DNA of 64,000 nt from Euphorbia lathyris (Eukaryota > Streptophyta > Magnoliopsida > Malpighiales > Euphorbiaceae): NCBI RefSeq assembly GCF_963576675.1, contig NC_088911.1, positions 87,201,256 through 87,265,255 on the forward strand, written 5' to 3'. Positions 44,401 to 53,701 of the stretch are shown one piece after another. Position 1 is the stretch's first letter. Every line of letters starts with the position of its first letter. The position numbers and the translations under genes were made by a program. The notes beneath the pieces were generated by a model. It ran no database searches. It saw only the letters and a list, made by a program, of their open reading frames with translations, and had not been told where the DNA came from.

Positions 44401-45671
44401 TCTCATAATATAAAAGACAACAATTAAGGAATGCAGGTTAGTAGTGCCTGTATTAATGAAATCTAACGGCGATTATCTGAAACTGGACTCAGTTTACTTT
44501 TTGTTTCGTTTTTTAATACTGCATTCTTGGTTCCTTTTTCAGAATTTTTTGTCAATTCAAACGTTTCTTGTGTTTTCTACACTGCTCTGTCAGATATGTT
44601 GCTTACCTTGCAGATGTTCTGTTTTAAGGAAATTTTCTCTTAAATGTATTCTGCAGAATGCGGAAAAGCTATCGGGTTTTCTTATGTGGGCGGTTTCTAT
44701 TGCATTGAAGTCAGATTCTGAGAAAAAATTTCACATGAAAAATCACGTTAGTTTGAGGATTGACTCGGAGGAAGTGCCATCCGATGATGAGTCTATGATC
44801 TCAAAACTTTTACATTGGCTTGTTGCCACCGTCATTCTTTCGAAGCTTAATGATGTAAATGCCAAAGTTCCAAAAAGATCAAGCCCAAGAACTTTGCAGA
44901 CCCTTTTGGAATATGTAGATATTGGATGTAGAAGAAGCAAGAGCTGTAAATCTGATTGTGAAGATGTATTAGCGACGACAATAGTTTTCCTCCAACAGGT
45001 AAATGGTTCGAGTTCCACAGCTGTTCCTTCGGTTGTTTCTGCTCTACATATTCTGCTTTTCTGCTACCCCTCCAAATATTCAGGTATATCCTAAGTCTAC
45101 TAATTGCTTCCTGTACTTGTCTGTTTGGATCTAATTCTTCAACTTGAAATCCGATTTATTTAACATTCCGAACCAAAGTTTCATGTTCTCTCTGATTAAC
45201 ATGTTGAATTTGGCCCAGATTTATTGAGTGGTTATGCAAGTGATGTGGCAGCACTGCAGGCAAGAATTCATTGCCCCACCGAAGCCAACCCCAAATGGAG
45301 ATGGTAATATATAATTTTTCTTGCAGTTTCTACTCCTCCATCTCTCTTTTCTTGTCTTTTCCATCAAGAGATTGATCAATTGTGCATAAGTTAATGCAGG
45401 CTTGTTAGTTAGCCAAGACTTTTGTTGATGATAGTAGTAGCAAGTTAAGTTTTTATGGGACTTTTGGTGCAGGTCATTTGAGGAAGGTTGGAGGGATGTT
45501 GAAATTGAAAGGAGTGATTCAGAGAAGATGGATGAGTATCAGGCTTGCCAAGCTCTAATGCTGATCATCTCTAACATTCTTAAAAAGAAACCATTTGATT
45601 CTCTAGTTTTGTCACATCGAGATAAACTAATTTCTGATGTTTTTGAATGGGAAACTAGTTTTTTGGAGTAA
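29424..45671 (+). CDS. URB1: URB1/Npa1 homologue, nucleolar ribosome 60S biogenesis protein
   Basis: Predicted exons: 29424-29460, 29784-30909, 31043-31772, 33461-33956, 35718-35869, 35945-39307, 39417-39629, 39989-40192, 40293-40496, 42546-42704, 43746-44096, 44657-45083, 45219-45303 and 45473-45671. All introns are GT-AG, phases fit, and the join gives 2582 codons with one terminal stop (2581 aa), a normal size for plant URB1. The N-terminus is acidic. About 50-400 is the Npa1/URB1 N-terminal helical domain (LRLYVQSTTNFSELL, AFVGFAMSFLEMAKPGLLRW, KFPYNLEDY). The rest is alpha-helical repeat-like, with an NLS-like KRTADRESF..RKKKPR region in exon 3 and the conserved URB1 C-terminal region (FEEGWRDVEIERSD, LISDVFEWE). 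In yeast, Npa1 acts in the nucleolus on early pre-60S particles. The gene looks functional. Confidence 0.88.
32429..33132. mobile_element. MITE-like inverted-repeat element in URB1 intron 3
   Basis: About 704 bp, bounded by the perfect 11-bp inverted repeat AGGGGTGAGCA / TGCTCACCCCT. Beyond it both arms carry many GGTTCGGTTTGGTT / AACCAAACCGAACC words, with an AT-rich core and no ORF. This resembles a widespread plant non-autonomous family. A clean target-site duplication was not found. Confidence 0.7.
34345..34883 (+). repeat. 265-bp tandem duplication in URB1 intron 4
   Basis: The blocks at 34370-34618 and 34635-34883 are identical except for two substitutions (CAC/CAT, CTT/CTC). Each contains the same 69-codon frame (34371-34580, 34636-34845) starting at GTG. 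The frame is not needed for the URB1 exon chain. Confidence 0.9.
40902..41334. mobile_element. MITE in URB1 intron 9
   Basis: 433 bp with long inverted repeats: AGGCTTAATGCATCAAAACC at the left and its inverse form at the right, ending ATGTATTAAGCCT. They extend about 70 bp with mismatches and are flanked by the 7-bp direct repeat AAATCAA. The left half holds about four tandem copies of a roughly 35-bp CCCCCTGAACTTG unit. No ORF. Confidence 0.82.
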
Positions 45672-46328
45672 TGGTAGGTAGCTCAACTCATGTAAATATG
45701 TATCAGTTTACTTTGGCTACTAATATTGTGAGGATATTATTCTTTCTAGTTTTACAAAAGCTTCATATGAGCCAAATGTACAAACAAGAGAAACATCTAT
45801 TTCTATCTGTATCATATTTTACATGTATAACTTATTCGTTTGACTTTATTTAGTATGGATGACTTATAAATAATTTATTAATTAGTCCGCATGTTATGTT
45901 TTTACATTTTTTTTTGAGTGAGAATCGGAGAACGAGAAGAGTGAGACCCGAATATCCTAATTAGGTTGGCATCTTCGGGACTATATCTAACCAAACGAGT
46001 CCAAAATCTATTTAATATTTTAAAGTTGAATGTTCTCAATAGTGAAATTGGAACACTTTTGTCAATTTTTTCCAATTGAACCCTTATAATCTCAATCCTC
46101 CTTTTTATTTAACTGGTTTTATTGTCCTTTTGGCCTTTTTTGTCTTATTTTTCCAATTGAGTCCTTATCATTTTCCTATCTCATGGTTTTATAGTCTTTT
46201 TGGCCAAATTTTCAATTAAACCCGTCTGACACAACTTTTCTTGACACTATCCCTGGTTTTCTTACAGAAAAAACCCTTCTTAACCTAAACGGCATCGTTT
46301 TTACAAGCCCCTTTTAGTAAATTAATCA
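45672..46328. other. URB1 3' flank, no gene recognised
   Basis: AT-rich. It would hold the URB1 3' UTR. Bases 46007-46052 recur almost exactly at 47396-47441. Confidence 0.5.
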
Positions 46329-46330
46329 TT

Positions 46331-46606
46331 GTGGGGTTGCATACTCTCCAATCCACTCATCCCCCATCATTTCCAGCAGTTTCGCGATTTTCCTTTCTAC
46401 CTAATCTCTCGCTCCTGCGTTTTCCAAATCTCTTTTCCCCTTCTTCTCAGACGCAACAACCACTGCCATCCTCTATCTTCTTCGGTTCGAGATTACTTTC
46501 CAATGGCTTTCAATCGGATTCTGGAAATGAAGAAGAAGATGAAGCAGTAACTCTGATTCGATGTCGAAAGCTTTGGTTTACCAGTCATCATTTTTCGATC
46601 GGTTAG
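46331..46606 (+). CDS. Orphan first-exon-like ORF, function unknown
   Basis: 91 codons, preceded by a pyrimidine-rich stretch. The sequence is rich in Ser, Pro, Phe, Leu and Arg, with few acidic residues until QSDSGNEEEDEAV. The first 60 residues (ending near SRLLSNGF) could be an organelle-targeting peptide. No continuation exon was identified; the next 4 kb are duplicated and broken. It may be the first exon of a broken gene or a chance frame. The GTG-type start is uncertain; an ATG occurs at 46503 in another frame. Confidence 0.25.
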   Translation: MGLHTLQSTHPPSFPAVSRFSFLPNLSLLRFPNLFSPSSQTQQPLPSSIFFGSRLLSNGFQSDSGNEEEDEAVTLIRCRKLWFTSHHFSIG

Positions 46607-46645
46607 TAAGTCTTCTTCTCCTATTACTGTAGCGTTAATTTTTTT

Positions 46646-48153
46646 TTTTTCTGTTTCAAGAGATATCTTTATCTTTTTTATCATCGGACTTTGTATATGA
46701 GTTTTGATGAACCCTCCTGTTTAGGCAGTTGTTATGATTTATAGGTTTTTATTATTATCATCCATTGCTCATTTGTCTTTTAAAAAACATCCGCATCAGT
46801 ATTCTAACTCACTCTTCATGTATTTTTTCAGAATCAATTAACCCTCCTGTTTAGGCATTTGTTCTGATTTACATGTATTTATTATTATCACTAATCTTTC
46901 TTCATCGATTCGCTTAAGAGATGAGGAATGGAAGAGTAAGAAAAGGGGGTTTTATTTATGTATGGTGAGACCTTGAATGTCTTAGGCAATGATTCGCATG
47001 GATCTATTACCCTTGCACATTATGTTTTTTTTTTTTCGTTCCCTGGTTTTCTGTTTAGGAGATCTTAAAGCATCCACCGATATGTTTTCTATGTGATTTC
47101 TTACTGTCTCAGGCCATGATTCGTTTGGTGATCTAAAAGCATCTTCATCGACATGTTTCGAATGTAGATGACCGTGGTGAGACCTTGACTGGCTCAGGCA
47201 ATGATTCCCATTGATCTATTACCCTTGCACAATATGTTTTTTTTCCGGTAGTTTTCTGTTTAGGAGATCTTAAAGCATCTGCACTGATATGTTTATAAGT
47301 GGTCTCGAAGTGATTTTCCATGAAAAGTACTGCTTAGTCTTATGCGTCAGTTGAATATTATGTTACAATAATTGTAGCAAATGGTTGTCATATCATCTAT
47401 TTAATACTTTAAAGTTGAATGTTCTCAATAGTGAAATTGGATTTCTGTTTCAAGAGATATCTTTATCTTTTTTATCATCGGACTTTGTATATGAGTTTTG
47501 ATGAACCCTCCTGTTTAGGCAGTTGTTATGATTTATAGGTTTTTATTATTATTATCATCATCGATTGCTCATTTGTCTTTTAAAAAACATCCGCATCAGT
47601 ATTCTAACTCACTCTTCATGTATTTTTTCAGAATCAATTAACCCTCCTGTTTAGGCATTTGTTCTGATTTACATGTATTTATTATTATCACTAATCTTTC
47701 TTCATCGATTCGCTTAAGAGATGAGGAATGGAAGAGTAAGAAAAGGGGGTTTTATTTTTCAGTATGTATGGTGAGACCTTGAATGTCTTAGGCAATGATT
47801 CGCATGGATCTATTACCCTTGCACATTATGTTTTTTTTTTTTTCGTTCCCTGGTTTTCTGTTTAGGAGATCTTAAAGCATCCACCGATATGTTTTCTATG
47901 TGATTTCTTACTGTCTCAGGCCATGATTCGTTTGGTGATCTAAAAGCATCTTCATCGACATGTTTCGAATGTAGATGACCGTGGTGAGACCTTGACTGGC
48001 TCAGGCAATGATTCCCATTGATCTATTACCCTTGCACAATATGTTTTTTTTTCCGGTGGTTTTCTGTTTAGGAGATCTTAAAGCATATGCACTGATATGT
48101 TTATAAGTGGTCTCGAAGTGATTTTCCATGAAAAGTACTGCTTAGTCTTATGC
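46646..48153 (+). repeat. Two direct copies of a 0.7-kb block with internal duplications
   Basis: 46651-47344 and 47445-48153 match closely from CTGTTTCAAGAGATATC to GCTTAGTCTTATGC, with a few small indels. Inside each copy, an AACCCTCCTGTTTAGGCA block occurs twice and a TGGTGAGACCTTGA...CTATTACCCTTGCACA block occurs twice. No coding frame. Confidence 0.85.
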
Positions 48154-48720
48154 TGTGGATTTTCAGGTACTTTTCAATTACTCATTACACTTTTAAAAAT
48201 CGTTTATTATTTTTAGGGTTCCTCACGCATAGATCTATACTGTTTTACTTCATGCAGGGTTCTATCGTTTATTATTTCACATGTCTTTTCTTATAGACAG
48301 TAAAACTCGAATCATTTCCATGGTTGAAATACACATATCTCTGGGTTCATTGGTTCCTTTTTGAATGGATATGCTCTTTGCATCTCTTTGAGAACTGGTA
48401 TTATTAAGATCTTCATTTTTTGTGTGGTCACTGTTTAGGTTCAGCTTTTGTTATAAATCTTTGATCTATTTTCTTGGTGTTAGGTTTGATGAATTTATTC
48501 TCATTCCCTTTTTTTTCTCTCGATACCCCTAGATATAAATAGAACGTTGTTGCTTTGGGTTTCAACATGGGCTTTCTGATAAATTTCTTCTCATTCCCAT
48601 CCTATGGCTCTCCTTTCATCTTTTATGCGATTTGTCTTTCTCTATCCATCAATTGTGAATTTGGCTAATTTTTTTCACAAATACTTGAAAAGTTTTCGAT
48701 CATGTTTTGAGAAGTAATTG
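48154..48720. other. AT-rich stretch before the RING-exon copies
   Basis: No frame or known motif seen; intron-like composition. Confidence 0.4.
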
Positions 48721-49060
48721 ATAACACACCGTTACAATCTCAGGAAACCGATTTGGGAGGGCAGATGGAGTAACTTCTGCGGGAAATGTATGAGCTGAGG
48801 AAAGCAATGCAAGCCTGCTTTTGGTCGAGAAAGTAGCAGTTCAACCAGAACAAGGTGAGCTAGATAATGAAATTCTATTAAAAAAGATACGTTTGTTACT
48901 GCTTTTGGTTGAAATTGTTATTATTTGCTGAATGAGCAGCAAACTGTTTGCTAAAAAAGGAACTCTAATGCTGCATCTGCTATGATAAGCAAGCCGACGC
49001 ATTTTTGTATAGGTCAATTTCATAATTTTTTCTAATGTAAAGCATTCATGGGAGGGATGG
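48721..49060 (+). pseudogene. RING-finger gene fragment, copy A
   Basis: Coiled-coil exon remnant (QETDLGGQME, stop, LLREMYELRKAMQACF) ending at a GTGAGC donor-like site. It is followed about 90 bases later by a damaged half-RING exon that ends near TTTTTGTATAG|GT. The order and wording resemble the C-terminal exons of plant RING proteins with an L-x-x-E-M-x-E-L-R-K-x-x-x-x-C coiled coil. The copy is broken by stops. Confidence 0.5.
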
Positions 49061-49061
49061 A

Positions 49062-49382
49062 GGTTTTTATTGAAGTATCAATTTAGGCTCCACGTACAAA
49101 ATAGCACCAGTATAGGCTTAACGTTAAAAAATGGTCCAATTTAGGTCTCGATAATGGAATGCTTCACGCCGTTTATATTATTCCATTAGGTTCTTCCAAT
49201 TGTACGTGGAGGGAGAAATCAAAACTTAACCGAGTAATATGAATGTCGTGTCCATTCCGTTCTCAATGTCTAAATTGATACCTTTTTTAACGTTAGCCCC
49301 ATACTGGTGCTATTTTGTACGTGTAGCCTAAATTAATACTTTCCCAAAGCCATAATCCTATTTTGGTATCTTATCCGTTATT
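49062..49382. mobile_element. MITE copy 1 (TTTAGGCTCCACGTACAAAATAG family)
   Basis: Arms starting AAGTATCAATTTAGGCTCCA and GTACAAAATAGCACCAGTAT are mirrored on the right by ACTGGTGCTATTTTGTACGT and CTAAATTAATACTTT, giving an inverted repeat of about 75 bp with no ORF. The left tip looks truncated compared with the copy at 50838. Confidence 0.7.
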
Positions 49383-49639
49383 TCTTAAAAAAATGTTTAT
49401 CTAATTGGTGCAGAACAGGGAAAAAAACATTTGCTTCTTATAATAGTGTCTGTAACTTACTCTTCGGCTACCTACTAGGTGTTAAGCAGAAATTGTAACT
49501 GCATATACTCTCTTAATTATAAACATCAAATAGAAGTATAAATGTAATCTCTAAATCTTCATTTACAGTCTTAAATATAGTTCACATTATTCTACAGTTT
49601 ATAAACCTGATGCCTGTTTCTTTTCTTTTTCTTTTTATT

Positions 49640-50253
49640 ACAGGATGTTAACCTGATGCATGGAAAACTTCAGCGGGAAATGTATGAGCTGAGAAAAACA
49701 ATGCAAGCCTGCTTGGAAATGCAGATATAAATGCGCAGCTCCGTCGAGGAAGATGCAGTACAACCAGAACTAGGTGAGCTAGATAATGAAATTCTCTTAA
49801 AAAAGATACATTTTTTACTGCTTTTGGCTCAAATTGTCATTATTTACTGAATGAGCAGCAAACGATTTGATAAAAAAGGAACTCCAATGCTGCATCTGCT
49901 ATGATAAGCAAGCCGACACATTTTTTTATAGGTAAATTTCATAATTTTTCCTGAAGTAAAGCATTCATGGGATGTCATATAATGTTGAATATGCAATTTT
50001 TACTCTAAAAGATTTTAAGGTTGTCAATTTCATTGATGAATAAGGTTATAGAGTTATTTAGGACAGTTACGTGTTTGATTAAATCACATGTTTTTTTGAA
50101 ATTAAAGATATTGTTCTATTCTATTATCAAATCATAAAATTTATTATTTTTTAGGATCAGGTACCAAAATAGGCTTACGTTTTTTAGTGAAGTATCAATT
50201 TAGGCTCCACGTACAAAATAGCACCAATATAGGGCTACGTTTTTTAGTGAAGT
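49640..50253 (+). pseudogene. RING-finger gene fragment, copy B, followed by a truncated MITE arm
   Basis: The coiled-coil remnant reads LQREMYELRKTMQACLEMQI, a stop, then MRSSVEEDAVQPEL, very close to the usual coiled coil of this plant RING family. It is followed by GTGAGC-like and half-RING segments as in copy A. The tail (50155-50253) contains a left MITE arm only. Confidence 0.5.
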
Positions 50254-50257
50254 AATT

Positions 50258-50837
50258 GGTAACACACGGTTACAATCTCAGGAAACGGATTTGAGGGGGC
50301 AGATGGAGCAACTTCAATGGGAAATGTATGAGCTGAGAAAAAGCAATGCAAGCCTGCTTGGAAATGCAGACACAAATGCGCAGCTCCGTCGAGGAAGTAG
50401 CAGTTCAACCAGAACCAGGTGAGCTAGATAATGAAATTCTGTTAAAAAATATACATTTTTTAATGCTTTTGGCTGAAATTGTTATTGTTTACTAAATGAG
50501 CAGCAAACTGAAGTTGCTGAAAAAGGAACTCCAATGCTGCCTCTGCTATGATAAGCAAGCCGACACATTTTTGTATAGGTAAATTTTATAATTTTTCCTG
50601 AAGTAAAGCATTCATGTGAGGTCAAATAATTTTTTTTTTTTATCAATAGAGGTCATATAATGTTGAATATGCAATTTTTACTCTAAAAGGTTTTAAGGTT
50701 GTCAATTTGATTGATGAATAAGGTTATAGAGTTATTCAGGCCAGTTATTTGTTTTATTAAATCACATGTTTTTTTTTTGAAATTAAAGATATTGTTCTTC
50801 AACTCTATTATCAAATCATAAAATTTATTATTTTTTA
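50258..50837 (+). pseudogene. RING-finger gene fragment, copy C
   Basis: The coiled-coil remnant (MEQLQWEMYELRKSNASLL, with one frameshift relative to copy B) ends CCAGAACCAG|GTGAGC. The next exon remnant reads LKLLKKELQCCLCYDKQADT then FLYR|GT, the first half of a C3HC4 RING, stopping where the family usually has an intron before RCGH. The second half of the RING is not found in the window. Confidence 0.5.
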
Positions 50838-51182
50838 GGATAAAATATCAAAATAGGTCTACATTTTTTAGTGAAGTATCAATTTAGGCTCAACGTACAA
50901 AATAGCACCAATATAGGCTTAACGTTAAAAAAAGGGTCCAATTTAGGCCTCGATTATGGAATGATTCACGATGTTTATATTATTCCATTAAGTTCTTTCA
51001 ATTGTATGTGGAGGGAGAAATCAAAACTTAATGGAGTAATATCAATGACGCGTCCACTCTGTTCCCGATGTCTAAATTGATACCTTTTTTAACGTTAGCC
51101 CCATACTGGTGTTATTTTGTACGTTGAACCTAAATTAATATTTCCCCAAAACCATAGTCCTATTTTGTTATCTTATCTCTTA
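50838..51182. mobile_element. MITE copy 2, complete
   Basis: Same family as 49062-49382, with both arms and a longer left tip (AGGATAAAATATCAAAATAGG) mirrored on the right by CCTATTTTGTTATCTTATCT. No ORF. Confidence 0.7.
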
Positions 51183-51535
51183 TTTTTTTTTATAAAGAAT
51201 GTTTATGTAAATGGTGCACAATAGAGAAAAAAAACATTTGTTCGTTATAATAGTGTTTATAATTGATTCAATTTATTAATATAAGAGGTAAAATTGTTTT
51301 CACTGTCGTTATAGGTCAAATTGCACCATTTTAGACCTTATGCACCTTATTCCATTTTATTTATCTATTTTTATTGAAGTCATACATATTTTTACTGATA
51401 AAAAGAAAAAATTGTTATTATTTAATGCGATATTAATTTTTTTTTGTTATGAGTTAAAATAATTAATAATATATATATAAATAACTACAAAAACTACTGT
51501 AAACTAAACAACGAGAAAACCGGTCAAGAAAAGAC

Positions 51536-53668
51536 ATGACGAAGGGGAGCAAGAGAGACGGTGCGACATCTAGGGCGATCGGAGGTTTGGCTGGGGCGAC
51601 GGGAAGCACGGCTAGGTGCGAGTCCTTGTCGCTGGGGGATCGGGCGGAGGGGAAGGCGGAGGCTGCCGATCTGGAGAAATTTAGGGCGTTTGTTGGGGGT
51701 GATGGGGCGGCGATCGGCTTTGCCCGTTACCGCCGTCGGAGTGGGGAGAGGGTAGATCGTGTTCGGCCAGGATGCTCGGATGGGGAGGGGCTGGCGGTGG
51801 GGCTGGGAGTCGGTGGTTCTGGCGATGGCAAGGGGGAGGCGGATAGGCTTAGGGCAAGGGATGCGGCGGGGAGTGAGGCTGCCTGGGTTAGTGGATCGGA
51901 TTCGGGTAGGGTTACGGGTAAGGAACCGGGTGTGCTGGATCCGGTCGTTGGGTCTGGGTCTGGTGAGCAGCGGGTTGGCGTTGGCGATATTCTGGCCAGC
52001 GGTCCGGCCCTGTCGGCTCCGGTGCCATTCCCGCAGTTGGCAGCCCTTTCCCAGCCGGTTGCTCTGGCTATTTTAGCCTCGCAGGATGTGCAGGCCATGG
52101 CAGGTTTACAGACTGTGCATCCTGCATTTACTATTCAAGCCTCATCAATTCCTTCCTCAAGGCCCGTGGCCGGGAAGTTGAATATTGTGCAACCAGGGCA
52201 TATTAGGGATCAGGCTTTGTCCCCACGCCCTAAAGATACCCAGGGCCAGCATATCCAGCTCTATCAGAAGGATGGGGGATATCCCTCCTGGAGGGATAAG
52301 GTGTTAGGGGTTACTGAAGAGGATCCCCTGATGGAGGTAGACACTATAGAGGATGATTCTGAAGATTTCCTTTCTGACTCCGATATAGAGGATGGAGAGC
52401 CAGACAACCCCATGTGTCCTAGAATTCGTCTTTCCTCGGAAGACAAGCGTATCATCAGGTCTAAGTGGAAATTGGCGCTTATTGTTACTGTGCTGGGGAA
52501 GAGGATTAGCTTTAATTACTTTGCCCAGAGGATCCAGGCCCAATGGGCAAAGAAAGGAAAGGTTACCATCACAGACAATGAGAATGACTATTATGTTATC
52601 AAATTTACAAGGGCTGAAGACTTCAATGCTGTGGTTAATGGAGGTCCTTATATTATCTCCAATCATGTCTTGGCGCTGAGACCTTGGGTCCCAAATTTTG
52701 ATCCTCATGACTGCTCGGTTAACAGGATCCTTACTTGGGTTAGGTTCCCAGGCCTCCCTCTAGAATACTACAGTGATAGATTCTTGAATAAGATTGGTAG
52801 CCTTGTGGGGAAAGTTCACCATGTTGATAAGACAACCGTCGAGGCGGTTAGTGGCAAGTTTGCCAGGGTCTGTATTGACATTGATCTCGCTAATCCTCTT
52901 CTTTCTCAATTCTGTGTTCAGAATAAGGTTTTTCATATTGAATATGAAGGTATACACAATATATGCTATGAATGTGGTATGTTTGGCCATACCTTTGAGG
53001 GTTGCCCTAAGAAGAAGAAAGTGGTGGAAGAGATGGTGCAACCTATTATAGGTAGTGCTGAGAAGAGTCAGGGGGAAGAAAGGGGTTTTGGCCCATGGAT
53101 GCTTGCCAAGAGGAATGTGAGAAGGAAGCCACGTGCTAATGCTACTACCAACCATTCTATGGATATCAGTAAAAAGATGACTTCTCTCCAGATTGTTCCT
53201 GAGATCAAGGTCAGACCCCCGGACTCCAAGAAGGGTAGTGAGGCTGGTGTGGATCCAGCTTCTGGCTCGGGGTCTAGGTTCGGTGTTCTGTCTATGGAGG
53301 AAGGACAGGGCTCGGATCCTTCCAATGAGCAGATTGATTTAAGCATGCCAAGTCTAGAACCGGCTGAGCCGGCTTCTAGTCTGGGTAACTCTATTAATCC
53401 TCTCTTTGTTGCTAATGCGAATGCCATTGAGAGCTCCCAGCCTCTCCTATCAGCAGGGAAAGGGGTGAGTAATGAGGTTAGTAAGCTGACTCCTCTTCCT
53501 GATATCCCTATTGGAAAAGCTATAGGTGTGAATAAGTTAAATATGAAGAAACCTAAGCCTAAAGCGAAACCTATAAAGAACCTCAATAGGTCGGATTCTT
53601 GGGATAAAAGGGGGCCGTCTGGTACCTCCTCTAGGCTCTCCGGAGCCCCGAATAAATACCTGATCTAG
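51536..53668 (+). CDS. LINE ORF1 protein, DUF4283 domain and zinc knuckle
   Basis: 710 residues, uninterrupted. The first 210 are Gly/Ala/Arg-rich and low complexity. About 295-470 is the DUF4283-type RNA-binding domain (LALIVTVLGKRISFNYFAQR, NRILTWVRFPGLPLEYY, KFARVCIDIDLANPL), followed by a CCHC knuckle (CYECGMFGHTFEGC) at about 479-492. The C-terminal part is low complexity and ends in a basic stretch (KKPKPKAKPIK). In L1 elements ORF1 protein coats element RNA in the RNP. The ATG at 51536 leaves a 5' UTR of only about 43 bases. ORF2 lies in the same frame downstream. Confidence 0.88.
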   Translation: MTKGSKRDGATSRAIGGLAGATGSTARCESLSLGDRAEGKAEAADLEKFRAFVGGDGAAIGFARYRRRSGERVDRVRPGCSDGEGLAVGLGVGGSGDGKGEADRLRARDAAGSEAAWVSGSDSGRVTGKEPGVLDPVVGSGSGEQRVGVGDILASGPALSAPVPFPQLAALSQPVALAILASQDVQAMAGLQTVHPAFTIQASSIPSSRPVAGKLNIVQPGHIRDQALSPRPKDTQGQHIQLYQKDGGYPSWRDKVLGVTEEDPLMEVDTIEDDSEDFLSDSDIEDGEPDNPMCPRIRLSSEDKRIIRSKWKLALIVTVLGKRISFNYFAQRIQAQWAKKGKVTITDNENDYYVIKFTRAEDFNAVVNGGPYIISNHVLALRPWVPNFDPHDCSVNRILTWVRFPGLPLEYYSDRFLNKIGSLVGKVHHVDKTTVEAVSGKFARVCIDIDLANPLLSQFCVQNKVFHIEYEGIHNICYECGMFGHTFEGCPKKKKVVEEMVQPIIGSAEKSQGEERGFGPWMLAKRNVRRKPRANATTNHSMDISKKMTSLQIVPEIKVRPPDSKKGSEAGVDPASGSGSRFGVLSMEEGQGSDPSNEQIDLSMPSLEPAEPASSLGNSINPLFVANANAIESSQPLLSAGKGVSNEVSKLTPLPDIPIGKAIGVNKLNMKKPKPKAKPIKNLNRSDSWDKRGPSGTSSRLSGAPNKYLI

Positions 53669-53701
53669 GGTATGGGCTTGTGTCTGTAGTTTTCCTTTCT
53701 G

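Noticed and set aside
44999..45000. GTAAAT donor ending URB1 exon 12 early
   Set aside because: It looks canonical, but the frame continues with conserved URB1 sequence (VPSVVSALHILLF) to the donor at 45084, which also fits the next exon phase.
46331..46606. A complete small gene for an organelle protein
   Set aside because: No continuation exon or recognisable mature domain; kept only as a low-confidence exon-like ORF.
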